From Tolypeutes matacus (lineage: Eukaryota > Chordata > Mammalia > Cingulata > Chlamyphoridae): 64,000 nucleotides of DNA. Positions 23,750 through 35,885 of the stretch are shown here, piece by piece. The notes under the pieces are model-generated. The model saw only the letters and a list, made by a program, of their open reading frames with translations. It did not search any database and was not told where the DNA came from. Position numbers and translations under genes: made by a program. The stretch spans positions 8,954,945 through 9,018,944 of the forward strand of contig JAKSZT010037198.1 of NCBI GenBank assembly GCA_026826555.1, written 5' to 3'. How positions within the stretch are numbered: position 1 is the first letter of the stretch; every line of letters begins with the position of its first letter.

Positions 23750-23830
23750 ATATATATATATATTATAAATATATATGCATATATGTGTATTTGCTTACAA
23801 AAATGTTATTTATATATATATACACATATA
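23750..23830. repeat. TA/CA-rich microsatellite
   Basis: Alternating TA-rich tract adjoining the HAL1-like 3' end. It may have grown from its poly-A tail. Confidence 0.75.
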
Positions 23831-23831
23831 T

Positions 23832-26400
23832 TTTAAGAGGTGCTTAGATTACCCAAAATATTACACAGAACCCACTGGGATTCCCATGTTCCCCACCTCC
23901 CACACCTCCCACCACATCCCACACAAACATCTCCCACAGTGTGGCCCACCACCCTCAGTGAACTTACACATCCTGGAGCCTTGCCACCAACCATAGACCA
24001 CAGTTCACACTGTAGACCACACTCTCTCCCACTCAGTTCTTAGTGGTGTGTGCTGATTTAAAATGGCCTACATCCGTTGCCACAATAGTACTCAGGACAA
24101 CCTCCAACTCCCAAAGAAGCCCCTGTATTTCAACTGCTCATCCCCTCCCTACCCCAAAAGTGTCAAATGGCCACTGGCTCCACCTCATTGTTATAATTTC
24201 TTGCATTGCTAGAATCACCATATGTGAACAAGAGATTACCATGAAGTCCACTCTAGTCCATAGTTCTTCCCCCAATCCTGAGGGGACTGGGATGGTGATG
24301 TCCACTCCAACTCCAAGTGAGAGAGGGCTTATATCCCATAGATATGGTGGGTGTGATGATCCTGCCTGCAGATGCAGGCCCTCTCCATTCCCTGGGATGG
24401 CCATTGCCCATCGTTGTCTCCTCACCAGGTGACTTGGATGAGTCCATTGAGCTGTAGGGTAGGAGTTGCAGCTCCACCTAGATTTCATGCACACCTGGCA
24501 CATAGGTAGGCGGGAGGCTCCAGTCTCTGGAAGTATACCTAAAAACTCCAGCATCACATATAGGTTTGAATAGAAGGGACTGGTGAACCATGTGCAGGGA
24601 GGACTTATTTGAGTCTAATTCTGTCACTCTCAGGAGCACAGATTCCAAAATAGAACCCACTGATAAGGCATCAGTCTCTGGGGCTATCCCCCCTTATATA
24701 GGACCAGGGCGTCTCCGGAGCTCTCAGGAACCCCAATGAGTGGGGTGATAGGCTCTTAGATGTTCTATGAGCTCCTACTGAGGTGTGCGTAAGAGTTACC
24801 TCTGGGATGACCTCCCGACTCTCTTTGAAGTCTCTTAGCCACTTGAACTCTTTTGTCTTTACCATTTCCCCCTTTTATTCAAGGTCTTTTTCCAGTTGTG
24901 TTGCCAGTTTGACACATATTTTTGATACATATAGCAATCTATATTGGCTCTTTCTCCCTTCTCCCCTTTTAGCACTTTGGTATGCCGTTTTATTTTCTCC
25001 AGGTTCCTATTGTTTCTCTTGTGAAGTAAGGATATCATTCTCATAATTTTTCCCATGTTATAATATGCCTTTTTTTCCATTGGCTTTTAAGACTCTTTCC
25101 TCTTCCAGATTTTTCAGTATGTTGACTCAGATATGTATATTTGTATTTTATCATTTTTTTCTCTACCTTGCAAAATGTTTGTGGAGCTTTCTAGATCTGC
25201 TAGTTCTGATAAAATTTGGAAAATGTGTGGCCAATATTTTTTCAAATAATTTTTCAGCTTCAATCTTTCTTTCTGCTTTTTCTTGAATTTCAGTGGTTAA
25301 GTCACATGCAATTCAGCTTTATTCATTTGGTTTCATCTATTTTTTTTCAGGGCTTCATTTTAATGATTTCTATTGATCTGTCTTCAAGTCAATACTTCTT
25401 TTTTCTATCGTGTCAACTTTGATGTTAATTTCATCCACTGAATTTTCATTTCCATTTGGTGTAGCTTTCATTGCTAGGATTTCCATGTTACTCTTCTTTT
25501 CGAATCTCTCTTTATTTTTCTTATCTATACCTCTATTATATTCATCTTCTCCAGTGGACTTTTTTATGTATCTTGTCATTCTGTGCTAACTTTAATTTCT
25601 TAGTTGGTGATTTTTTTTCCTGAAAAATACTGACTGGTATTTCTCTTGTTCATGGTTTACATTTTGCTTTTTCTTCACATGGATAAAAACATTGGATTAC
25701 AGGCATATATGTCATAGCTGACATATAGAAACTCTAGATCCTGTTTCAAGATTACTCTGGCAATAATCTTACAGAGGAACATCCAGACTCCTGCATTCTT
25801 GGTTTTATACATTGTTGGGATGGTTCTACTTCAATTTACCTGTAATCCTACAGTGAATCCCATAGTCAAGTGATACATTTTTTACTTCTAAAACAGTACC
25901 ATTTTGGGTTTTCAATAGAGAACATGAAATATTTTACAAACTACCCTAACTTGAAGGTAATGGAATTCCAAATTCTGTCTTCCCCTTGTTGGGCAACAGT
26001 TTAATTCTCTGCTCAGCTCTTGTACTCTTCCACATATTGTGTTTCCTTGTACTCCTTAGAGTCTTGCCTGCTCATGCTCTGTTTAGGGGCTAATCAAGTA
26101 TTTATAAGGGATAATACAAAGATTTTGGTGCTCCCCCCATTACGGCTTTGTCAGACTGTGGCTCTCAACTTGAACTGTATAAACAGAGCTCCCCATGGAC
26201 ACTATGGTTCCCTCAGTGGAAAATCCATATTAATGTGGCTTTTCACCCAGTGTGGCCCCTTTCTTCCAAGGGTCAAATCCCCTCCAGTTTCTACCTGCTT
26301 TTGTTTATTCTCCAGTGATTTCAGACTTCCCCTTCAAGTATACAATGATCATATGAAGGACTATTAGTCTGATAAAAGCTTCTCCACCATTACCAGAATT
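23832..26400 (-). mobile_element. HAL1-like element (ORF1 plus UTRs, no ORF2)
   Basis: Read on the minus strand, a 5' region (about 26,400-25,600) is followed by ORF1-like sequence (25,579-24,859) and then directly by a ~1-kb 3' UTR to 23,832, which begins with the L1-like block 'ttttaagaggtgcttagatt'. No sequence resembling endonuclease or reverse transcriptase lies between ORF1 and the 3' UTR. The ~2.5-kb length and this order match HAL1 (half-L1) elements, which were active in xenarthrans. The name is inference from structure and remembered motifs. Confidence 0.6.
24859..25579 (-). pseudogene. HAL1/L1 ORF1-like RNA-binding protein remnant
   Basis: Two minus-strand open stretches are seen. 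The first, 25,370-25,579, begins MTRYIKKSTGEDEYNRG and is rich in charged heptad-like residues, fitting the coiled-coil part of an ORF1 protein. The second, 24,859-25,080, is strongly basic (many Lys and Arg). They lie in the same frame but several stops occur between them. In the family this protein binds RNA as a trimer in a retrotransposition particle. I do not see a clearly readable RRM core, so the assignment leans on position and composition. Non-functional. Confidence 0.45.
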
Positions 26401-28829
26401 GGCACTTCTTAAGTTAGTTTTTTCTCTTTGTATGTAGCTCCACTGAAAAAATGAAAATGATAGGATTCAACTGCAATAAGGATTGTTATAAGATTTGTTG
26501 GAATAGAATTAACTTATTTATAGCTCAAAGGTTTTGTTGTTGTTGTTACACGGTCTGTGAAAAACACTCCTGGTTCTCTTTATAAGAACTTAAATTTTTA
26601 AGATAGCACACAATTAGCAGTCATGTTGACTGCATGTAGGAATTCTAATGAGCTTTATGATAATGAATTTCTAGTTAAGATTTCAAAAATACTTGCTCTT
26701 GCTTTTAATGGGTATTAAGAGATGCGTATTTTTATTTCCACCAGCAGTTTGGTCTCAACAACAGCTTTAAAGGCTCAGGTTCACTTCAAGTTCAAGCAGA
26801 TAAACTGCCCAAACTGTATTTCAGCTCTGATATAATTAAACGCCTTGTTAGAGCACACTAGTTTACTCCAGAAAATGTTATTTATGAAGATGAGAGTATA
26901 TTGGAAAATGAACAAAGACAACAAAAAATCAAACAAGAATCAATATATTGCTCAGTACCGAACAAATTATTGACCAATGTTCATACATTTTCAAAGGAGA
27001 TAGCCAATGATTTGAAATCAATAAAATAAAACTTTAGGGGAGGATTTTCTTAACTAACATGAAAATTGGAAAGGAATAAAAATTATAAAGGTCTTATATC
27101 TTTATATGATTTATAACAAAGCTGTAGTTTTATTAGATTTTTGAGTCATTTCAAACAATTGTGAGTCCAAATTCTTCTTTGTATTCTGCATAATGTAGAT
27201 AAAAGAAATTGGACTCACAATTGTTTGAAATGAAACCATCTTTTTTTCTTATCTCCTAAGTAAGCATTAACAAAGCATAAATGAACATCTATGTAGTTTT
27301 TCTGTTTCCTGTATTGTATTAATTTATACCTGGAATAAGAGGCACACACATAAATCCTGACATGGCCTCTTTACCTGCTCTGGGTTTTCCAGTCCTTTTT
27401 GGGGTGGAGAAAAATATGAACAGGATCACATATTTTTAAAGTTACTTTAGATTCTTCCTCTTAATTCAAAAACATTTAATAACACAAAGAATGTGTTCAT
27501 ATGGTAAATTCCAAAAATAGTTAAGAGAAAACTTGAAACTCAGAGTTTCTGAGACTAAATTTTTATATTCATAATGCTATTAAGGTGGCTTTTTGTGATG
27601 CTTCATTTTTTTCCCAGGATATGGTAGAATGAATTTCCTGAATATATAATGATGAGAAAAAAAGCTAGGGTACATTGGACTTGCAATATGAATCAGCCAC
27701 AGACTAAAGCAATCCCTCATATATCTGGTTTCTTCTAATTGTGTTGTTATTAATGGAGTCAGCAGGAGTCTTTTGTAGAAATTTGTGAAAGTGTAAGTTT
27801 CACAATTATTAGGGAATGTTATTGGCTTTTAGTGGGCAGGACCAAGATTGCTGGAAGTTTTACAGTGTTGACGGTTGTCATGAAAATTTTTAAAAAATAC
27901 CGTATCTTCCACAATCTGAATTCTTGTGAGTGAAGTCTGTTCATAATTACAGAAACTTAGAATGTGAGTTCATTCCACTGTAATCAGTTTATAGCAGTTG
28001 TAATACACAAATACACACAAACTTACTCTTCTGAAAGTACAATTATCTTAAAAATTAAGGAAGTTTTAAAAATGTATTTTACCAAGTTTTTACATGATCA
28101 AGCAAGTCACCAATGATGATACTCATGTTACTTGAGTTTACTAGTACAAAATTCCTCTAACAGTATCTTTTGAATCCAGTGTTTGTACATATAAATATAA
28201 AGCACCTCAGTACTTCATTTTGCCTTCTAGAATGTTCAAACCCAAACTTATATATCCAATGTGGATTTTTCATTGAATGTCTGCTTTACATCAAAGTTAG
28301 CATACTTATTTCCTTTAAATTATGTGAGTATGTTGGTTATATTGTGTATGAAATTCATTTTCAAGCAAGTAAAGGGGTATACAATATTGAATGTTATGAA
28401 AGAATGTTAAGTCTGATAGTGTAGAAGACCACTGTCTTAGTTTTATGCCTCTGTAATTATAAGAGCTTTCTCTGTGTTATCTAGTGTGACTATGAAAGTT
28501 ATTTTTCTCTTGCTTCCTCCTCCATGAACTTTCACTGACCATCCAAAGTAGATGTGTATTAATCTCCCCTTGAAAACTGGCCAACTTGTATCACACATAT
28601 TTAGACAATGTAATATCTGCCCTTTACCATCTTTCATGTTTTCCTAAATTTTTAAGTTAAATTGTAAAAACTGAAACCAGACTCAGATTTAGGGGTAGGG
28701 GAATAAGTGTATCATTAAAGAAGTAGCAATAGGGAGATCTTTGCAATGATGGAATTAATTCTCTATCTATTTGAGTTGGCAGTAATAAAAATCTAAATTT
28801 ACCAATAAAATTAAATAGTACTATACCCA
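26401..28829. other. AT-rich DNA, mostly unique; contains a strong hairpin
   Basis: No coding frame or recognised repeat family apart from the inverted repeat at 27,146-27,233. Confidence 0.5.
27146..27233. repeat. 25-bp perfect inverted repeat, 38-bp spacer
   Basis: The arm at 27,146-27,170 (tcatttcaaacaattgtg...) is the exact reverse complement of 27,209-27,233. The spacer is 27,171-27,208. One mismatch then three more paired bases extend the stem inward. As RNA it would fold into an 88-nt hairpin of microRNA-precursor size. No flanking target duplication was found. Confidence 0.95.
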
Positions 28830-28993
28830 TACTATGCACCAATGTCTGTTTTCTGATTTTGATACTGCACTATAATTTTGTAATATGTTACCACTGGGAA
28901 AAACTAAGAGACAATTACAGGGGACCCTCTCTATACTATCTTTTCAACTTCTTGTGAATCTATAATTATTTCAAAAATAAAAATAATAAATGA
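28830..28993 (+). mobile_element. L1M 3' end fragment
   Basis: Plus-strand text 'ctgttttctgattttgatac', 'ttgtaatatgttaccac' and 'ttatttcaaaaataaaaata' matches the style of L1ME/L1MC 3' ends with a poly-A-like tail. It is followed by a (TGAA)n tract. Confidence 0.55.
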
Positions 28994-29008
28994 ATGAATG
29001 AATGAATG
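28988..29008. repeat. (TGAA)n microsatellite
   Basis: About five TGAA units directly after the L1 fragment's A-rich tail, a common fate of such tails. Confidence 0.9.
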
Positions 29009-29374
29009 TTTCAGATAATCAAATATAAACTCAAACATTCTTTGTCTTCATATATTGTGCATTCATTCAGCAGGGTTCTAGTAGTTATTAGGTTGATCAT
29101 GTTTCCTATAACTATGTCAGAAACATTGATTGGAGGTGACTCCCATCGAGTTACTAGAAATGTGTCTAAACCTCAGGAAAGCCCATTGGTAATAGCCTAT
29201 TTAACATAATGCCTTAAACTTCAGTAAAAAAAATTTCTTTCTGTTTGGTGGCATAAATATTTATACTCCTCCTTGGATATTACTTTAGAACACTTTTCAA
29301 TTTATGATTTTGAGTGAAAAGTATTAATACAACACTTATACCGCCACTAAATTTATAAGAAGTTGTCACCACAA

Positions 29375-29450
29375 TCTAAAATTCAAAGAGGATGTTCCAA
29401 AATTCAAAGAGGACATTATCCTAGGGTAAGGGTAACCCCCTTACCCCAGG
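29375..29450. repeat. Short tandem repeat plus imperfect hairpin
   Basis: 'aaattcaaagagga' is repeated with ~22-bp periodicity near 29,379-29,414. Immediately after, 29,420-29,450 forms an imperfect hairpin with arms cctagggtaaggg and cccttaccccagg. The rest of 28,994-29,699 is unremarkable. Confidence 0.7.
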
Positions 29451-29699
29451 ATTAAAGATGCGTTTAGATTGAGCCCAATGTCATTCCTTCTACATCACAT
29501 GACTAAGGATACACTTCTGATTTGGTTGCTTAGGGTTTAGAATGCAGATTCCTTTGGATTTATGTTTTGTTAAATAACTCATGAAGCATAGAAGGACTCA
29601 GAAATGGAAAGCTAGAGAAAAAAGGTAGGAAAGTGGTGATAAAGAAGCAGCATAAGGGATGAGAAAATGATAAAGAAGGCTGAGGGAGAGAGGAAATAA

Positions 29700-29945
29700 T
29701 ACATATTCATCATCTATTATATTCTAGTTATTATGCTCTTCATTTTGATATTTGTCTTTTCTCTAAATCCTCATGCCAACCATGTGAAAGGTACTAGAAT
29801 CTCCATTATAACAGATGATAAAAATGAAGCTTAAATGGAGTAAGTAAGTTACCTAGGAGCACAATACTAGTAATAATTTGCAATGCAGAGACAGGCTGGT
29901 AATTTGACTCCAAAATCCATGGCATTTACTTTGCATGTCCTGCTT
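29700..29945 (-). repeat. MIR SINE
   Basis: Follows the antisense MIR core in order: 'aaatcctcatgccaaccatg' (29,765), 'ggtactagaatctccattat', 'cagatgataaaaatgaagct', 'aagtaagttacctaggagca' and 'aatttgactccaaaatcc'. The tRNA-related end is near 29,930. Confidence 0.7.
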
Positions 29946-30142
29946 TCTCTGTGATCTCAATAGAACCATGATTCAAATCTGTTGGGCCAATTTTTGCTTG
30001 CCTGTTTGTTTAAAAACTGTTTAGAATAACATTCCAGGATTTGAATGTAGGCTACAAAATGTATTTGCACCTGTGCTCTGTGCATATTAATTACCCATTT
30101 AAGTCTAACTGAGCAGATACATTATTCCTACACTCTAGGATT

Positions 30143-30235
30143 CCTGTGAAAATTAAATGAGAAAGTGAATATAAAGATCTTAGATCAGTCCCTGACTCAA
30201 GTAGGTACTCAATAAATAATAGTTAATAATAATAA
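30143..30235 (+). repeat. MIR SINE 3' part
   Basis: 'gattcctgtgaaaattaaat' then 'actcaagtaggtactcaata' and a 'taatagttaataataata' tail match the sense 3' half of MIR. Confidence 0.65.
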
Positions 30236-31789
30236 CTCCTTAACATAGTCATTTCTCATATAGGACTCAAGCTAGGCCAGAGACTAAGCTCACTTTCAGC
30301 AGTTATCATTAGTTCTCTATTGTTCAACAAAAAGGGAAATCAAATTTGCTGGGTGGAGAGAAGTTATCTCCTAATCCCTGAATAGTTCAGACATTACCAT
30401 AAAAACAAATTTATACAATAAAATATAATGTTTTGCTAACAGAAAGCACACTCTAGAATTTAATGCACTATTGATTCCTTGCCAAAAGAAGAAGAATGTT
30501 GAAATGTCCTTATCTAAGAAGAATTGCACTTTGAAGACTGGCTGTCAGTTCACAGCATGAAGCACATGTTTCAGAAAACAAACTGCTGTTGAGCTACAAG
30601 AAGTATTATGAGAAAGTGAAAACTATCAACTCCATATTTTTCACTTTTTCCATTTTTCAGGGAACATTTATGAAGCAAATCACTGTTTCCAAAGTTTTGA
30701 CATGACAGTCAAAGTAAATAGGCCAAATCATTTACAGCAGTTATAATCATGAAAAACTGACATAAGTTGATTTGTTTCCTTTTAATGACAAGAAGCAAAA
30801 GTCATGAACATTTGGGATAAACAAGCCAACTGAAGTTAACATCAATTTATTAAATCTTAGTTCACTAAATGCACGTTTTAAATTTTTTCTTAACCTGCCA
30901 TTCAAAGACCTCTAAGATGTTTACCCTAAAATGACTTTCCAATATAATTTCAAATTATTCAACTTATATTGTACTGCATATTCTCTGATTATTTTTACTA
31001 TATATTCTATACCAAACCAGCATATATGCTTTTATGTTTTTGCTCATTCTTTTTTGTCTGCTTGGTACATCTTCTACATATTTCTGATATGTTCAAATTT
31101 TACCATCCTTCAAGGTCTAAGTCAAATCATTCTAAACCTTAAGCAAAAACCACAGTGAAATGTAAAAGCCCTGTCTCTGAATTAACATTGAATTTATCTG
31201 AAGCAATATTTTGGCACATACTACTATACTATATGATTTCAGATAAAATCTAATCACCCCTTTCTTTGTAGTAAGTATCAGGGCAATTGATCTCACTTAC
31301 AATATGAATAATATCAATTTATTTACTGAATTGTTATTTGGTTACATCAAAAATAATCATATGCCATGGACAATGAAGTGTACTGCTTTCAGGGCACCAG
31401 AAAGTCCCTTTTGGCTTCTGGACTAATAGTGAAGTTCCAAATAACTCATGGGGAGATGGGTTAGTTCCATAAATTTGCCATCTTTTCCAAATTGCTTTAG
31501 GGGAACATGGAGGAAATTATGAAGCAATTAGGACCACCTGTGTTAAGTCAGTATTGATTTTACAAATTGCTATACATATTATAGAATGGGAAAATTAGAG
31601 ACCCTGCATGGTGCCTTACAGTTCCCTTAGAATACAAAATTCTGGCTTAGAAAGAGGCCACATTTGAGCAACGAGGAGGCTCTCAGGTGGCAACTCTTAG
31701 GCACCCCATAACAGTAAGCTAAGTTTCAGTTACAAGAGCAAAGACTCATAAGGATAGTCATCAATAAAAAGAACTCATCAGTGGGCCAT
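30236..31789. other. AT-rich DNA, no recognised feature
   Basis: No coding frame, RNA gene or known repeat was recognised. Confidence 0.45.
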
Positions 31790-32279
31790 CCTCTTTTGAT
31801 GGACTCTGTCCCTGCACTCAGAGGACTGTTGCTGCTCCCTTGGAGACTGTGGCAGAGCTCTCCAGGCTAGGAATTCAGATTCCCTCATTTATTGTGTGAT
31901 TGTCCACCCACCATGACCATGCCCCATCCTTTGATCTTTTGAATAATTTTGTATATCTTTCATGTATATTCGGATGAACTTACTCCCATGAATCCCCCCT
32001 CCCAGACACCCCCCACCAATAATCCCCTGCAGTACCCATTATAACCCTTCTGTGATCTAAATCTTCCATGAACATGTAGTCCATAAAATAATCAAATACA
32101 ATTAATAGGAAAAAAGAAACAACAATGATAAGCTTACATGCAAGAGACAAACATAAGGAAACTCAGGAAAAAAACAAACAAACAAACAATCAAACAAAAA
32201 ACAAAAAAAAACACAAAATATAATTAGCGGATTGGGACATTCAAAAAAATGGGGAAAAAAGCAAAAGAAATGTCTTAAA
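31790..32279 (-). other. Unassigned block next to the L1 3' end
   Basis: The segment from 'ggactctgtccctgcactca' (31,800) to the A-rich stretch at 32,160-32,220 has LINE-3'-UTR character: C-rich runs on plus, T-rich on minus, no open frames. It may be a longer 3' UTR of the adjacent L1 or a separate older LINE tail. The plus-strand-truncated copy at 63.7-64.0 kb ends before this region, so it cannot decide. Confidence 0.35.
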
Positions 32280-32990
32280 AAATATATATATATATATATA
32301 TATTCTTTTTTTCCTTTTATCACTGTGTTATCGAATGTCCAGTGTGCGGTGACACCTTCCCCCTCTCAATCCCCATTGTCTCCCAAATTTTCATTTAATT
32401 TTCAAAGAAGTTTTAGGTCAGAGCAAAGTCACACAGAGAGTACCAGAGACTCCCAGATACCAAACCACGCCCCCCTTCCCCATCCCATATTAACCCCCCC
32501 CCTTTTTTTGCATGTTAGCATTGTTATAACTGTTATACAGATAGCAAAATATAGCAACTAAACATTGTCAATGATTTATAGTATAGTTTGCAATTTAGAT
32601 GATACAATTTAATAAGTTTTGATGATATTTACCGTGTCCTGTGTCCATTACTGTAAGGTAATGGAAAAGCTTTCCCATGACCACTAAATACCCAATTAGA
32701 TCTTAACTGTTACTTCCTCCCCACCCCCCTGGGGCATATGACACTCCCCTGTCTTGACTCATGGAATGTCAAGATTCATAGTTACATGCCCTGGGTATTT
32801 GAACCTGCCCTTCCTCATCTACCCACCTGTCAACACTGCACCACCAAACCCAGTAATATCACTACCCATCTGTCCTATCCTTCAATATGCAACTATATTA
32901 TATCCCTTTACCATAGATTATGTCCATATGGGTGATGGATCAAAGCCTGCACTTCTCTTTCTCTCCCTTGTTAACCTACCTTTCAGACTA
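32280..32990 (-). other. L1 3' UTR
   Basis: Non-coding 3' part of the L1. It contains the widely conserved LINE block 'caaagaagttttaggtc' (plus-strand text at 32,402) and a G-rich tract on the sense strand at about 32,466-32,514. The terminal part from 32,728 leftward is shared with 63,653-64,000. It ends near an A/TA-rich run (32,281-32,303). Confidence 0.8.
32466..32514 (-). other. G-rich tract in L1 3' UTR (possible G-quadruplex)
   Basis: On the sense (minus) strand there are runs of 9, 3, 4 and 5 G separated by short loops. The second copy at about 63,870-63,910 keeps the same arrangement. Polypurine G-rich tracts in this position are a known L1 feature. Confidence 0.7.
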
Positions 32991-33178
32991 TGGTTCTCAG
33001 AGACTGCTCACTTTCCTCAGTTCAAATCAGTGAGGTCATATAATGTTCATCCTTCAGCGCCTGGCTTGCTTCACTCAGCATAAGGTCTTCAAGAGTCATC
33101 CACGTTATTCCATGTGTTAGCACTTTATTCCTTCTTACAGCTGAGTAATATTCCGTTGTATGTATGTACCACATTTGC

Positions 33179-34396
33179 TTATTCATTCATCTGTTGATGG
33201 GCACCAGATTGATTCCAACTTTTGGCAATGGTGAACAATGCCGCTATGAACATTGGTGTGCATATATCTGTTTGTGTCTTTGCTTTCAGTTCTTCTGGGT
33301 ATATACCCAGCAGTGGAATTGCTGGATCATACGGGAGATCTATTGTTAGTTTTCTGAGGAACCACCAAACTGTCCTCCACAGTGGCTGGACCATACCACA
33401 GTCCCACCAGCAGTGGATGAGGGCCCCTATTCCTCCACATTCTCTCCAACATTTAGTGTCTCCTGTTTTTTTAATAGCTGCCATTCTGATGGGTGTAAGA
33501 TGATATCTCATTGTAGTTTTGATTTGCATTTCCCTGATAGCAAGTGACGTTGAGCATTTTTTCATGTGCTTTTTAGCCATTTGTATTTCTTCCTTGGAGA
33601 AGTGTCTTTTCAGGTCACTTGCCCATTTTTTAAATGGGTTGTTTGTCTTTTTATTTTCAAGGTGTAGGATTTCTTTATATATGCAGGATATTAGGCTCCT
33701 ATTAGATATGTGGTTGCCAAATATTTCTTCCCATTCGATAGGCTGCCTTTTTATTTTCTTAATAACATCCTTTGAGGTCCAGAAGTTTTTAATTTTGATG
33801 AGATCCCATTTATCTAATTTTTCTCTTGCTGCTCGTGCTTTGGCTGTGAAGTTCATGAAACCATTTCCTATTACAAGGTCCTGTAGATGCTTCCCTACAT
33901 TATCTTCCAAGGTCTTTACGGTTTTGGCTCTTATATTTAGATCTTTGATCCATCTTGAGTTGATTTTTGTATAAGGTGTGAGATGGTATTCTTCTCTCAT
34001 TCTTTTGGATATGGATATCCAGTTCTCCAAGCGCCACTTGTTAAAGAGGCCATTCTCTCCCAACTGAGTGGGCTTCATGGCCTTGTCAAATATCAGATGA
34101 CTGTATATGCGAAGATCTATATCAGAACTCTCAATTCGGTTCCATTGGTCAGGAGGTCTATCCTTGTGCCAATACCATGCAGTTTTGATCACTGTAGCTT
34201 TGTAGGATGTTTTAAAGTCAGGTTGTGTGATACCTCCAACTTCATTTTTCTTTTTCAATATGTGTTTGGTGATTTGGGGCCTCTTGCCTCTCCAAATATA
34301 TTTTGTGGTTAGTTTTTCCAGTTTCTTAAAAAATACAGTGTTGACTTTTATTGGGATTGCATTAAAACTGTAGATTAGTTTGGGTAGGATAGACAT
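33179..34396 (-). pseudogene. ORF2: L1 ORF2p C-terminal domain with Cys-rich motif
   Basis: A 405-codon open stretch covering the thumb and C-terminal part of ORF2p ('[13 protein letters not shown]', '[11 protein letters not shown]'). The conserved cysteine-rich motif CX3CX7HX4C is intact in '[18 protein letters not shown]' near 33,400-33,455. It stops at 33,179, earlier than usual. The true C-terminal tail ('MWYIHTTEYYSAV...') continues after a +1 shift down to about 32,990. The motif is required for retrotransposition in other mammals. The upstream RT breaks mean this segment is not translated as part of ORF2p. Confidence 0.9.
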
Positions 34397-35885
34397 CTTG
34401 ATGATATTTAGTCTTCCTATCCATGAACAGGGAATATCTTTCCATTTATTTAAGTCTTCTTTGATTTCCTTTAACAGTGTTGTGTAGTTTTCTGTATATA
34501 AGTCCTTTACATCTTTAGTTAAATTTATTCCTAGGTATTTGATTCTTTTAGTTACTATTGTAAATGGTATTTTTTCCCTGATTTCCTCCTCAGTTTGCTC
34601 ATATAGAAATGCTAATGATTTTTGAGCATTATCTTATAGCCTGCAAAATTACTGAACTCCTTTATAAATTCTAGAAACCTTGCTGTAGATTTCTCAGGGC
34701 TTTCTATGTATAGGATCATGTCATCTGCAAATAATTAAATTTTTACTTCTTCTTTTCCAATCTGGATTTCTTTTATGTCCTTTTCTTGTCTCAGTGCTCA
34801 CACAAGTACTTCTAAGACAATGTTAAATATGAGTGGTGATAGTGGGCATCCTTGTTTAGTTCCTGATCTCAAAGGGAAGGCTTTTCAGATTTCACCGTTG
34901 AAAATGATGTTAGCTTTGGGTTTTTCATATATACTCTTTATTAAATTCAGAAAGTGTCCGTCTATTCCTATCTTTTGTAGTGTTTTTATGAAGAAAGAGT
35001 TCTGTCTTTTGTTGAATGCTTTTTCTGCATCTATAGAGATGATCATGTCATTCTTTTCTTTCAATCTGTTTATGTGGTGTATTACATTGATTGACTTTCT
35101 TAATTGAACCATCCTTGCATACCCAGGATGAAACCCACTTGGTCATGGTGCATAATCCTTTTGATATGTTGTTGATTGCTATTAGCAAGTATTTTGTTGG
35201 GGATTTTTGCATCTGGGTTCATCAGAGAAATTGGTCTTCAATTTTCCTTTCTTGTGGTATCTTTATTTGGTTTTGGTATTAGGGTAATGTTGGCATCATA
35301 GAATGAGTCAGGCAATATTCCTTCTACTTCGATTTTTTGGAAGAGCTCAGGTAGATTGGTGTTAGCTCTTTCTGGACTGTTTGGTAGAATTCAGCTGTGA
35401 AGCCATCTGGTCCTGGGCACTTCTTAGTTGGGAGGTTTTTGATGACTGAATCTATCTCTTTACCTGTAATTGGACTGTTGAGTTCATCTATTTCTTCTTT
35501 CATCAATGTAGGCTGTTTGTGGGTTTCTAGAAACTTGTCCATTTCCTCTAAATTATCATTCTTGTTGGCATATAATTTTTCAAAGTATCCTCTTATGATA
35601 CTCTTTATTTCTGTGGGGTCAGTAAGTAGTGATATCCCCTTGCTCATTCCTTATTTTATGTATTTGCATCTGTTCTCTCTTTTTCTTTGTTACTCTGGCT
35701 AAGGGTTTGTCAATTTTATTGATATTCTCAAAGAACCAGCTTTTGGTTTTGTTCATTGTTTCCAGTGCTTTCTTATTCTCTATTTCCTTTAGTTCTGCTC
35801 TAATCTTTGTTATTTTCTTCTTTCTACTTCCTTTAGGTTTAGTTTGTTGTTGTTTTTCCAATGCCTCCAAATGTGCAGTTAGGTC
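34397..35885 (-). pseudogene. ORF2: L1 ORF2p reverse transcriptase domain, broken
   Basis: Continues ORF2. 35,619-35,870 is the linker in the endonuclease frame. A frameshift near 35,640 moves the sequence to the frame 35,324-35,647, where '[14 protein letters not shown]' marks the start of the RT fingers. Recognisable RT continues with '[14 protein letters not shown]' near 35,120-35,165 and '[12 protein letters not shown]' near 35,005-35,045. The FADD catalytic motif is at 34,731-34,720, preceded by a TAA stop at 34,737-34,735. Several frame changes occur over 35,300-34,400. The domain is full length but scrambled by small lesions. Confidence 0.88.

Noticed and set aside
24043..24557. Opposed frames of 129 and 139 codons
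   Set aside because: Both fall in the 3' UTR of the HAL1-like element; composition and context argue against coding.
26020..26367. Plus-strand 115-codon open frame
   Set aside because: Lies antisense in the HAL1-like 5' region, no domain or signal, typical chance frame in a repeat.
32754..33083. Plus-strand 109-codon frame
   Set aside because: Antisense of the L1 ORF2 end and 3' UTR.
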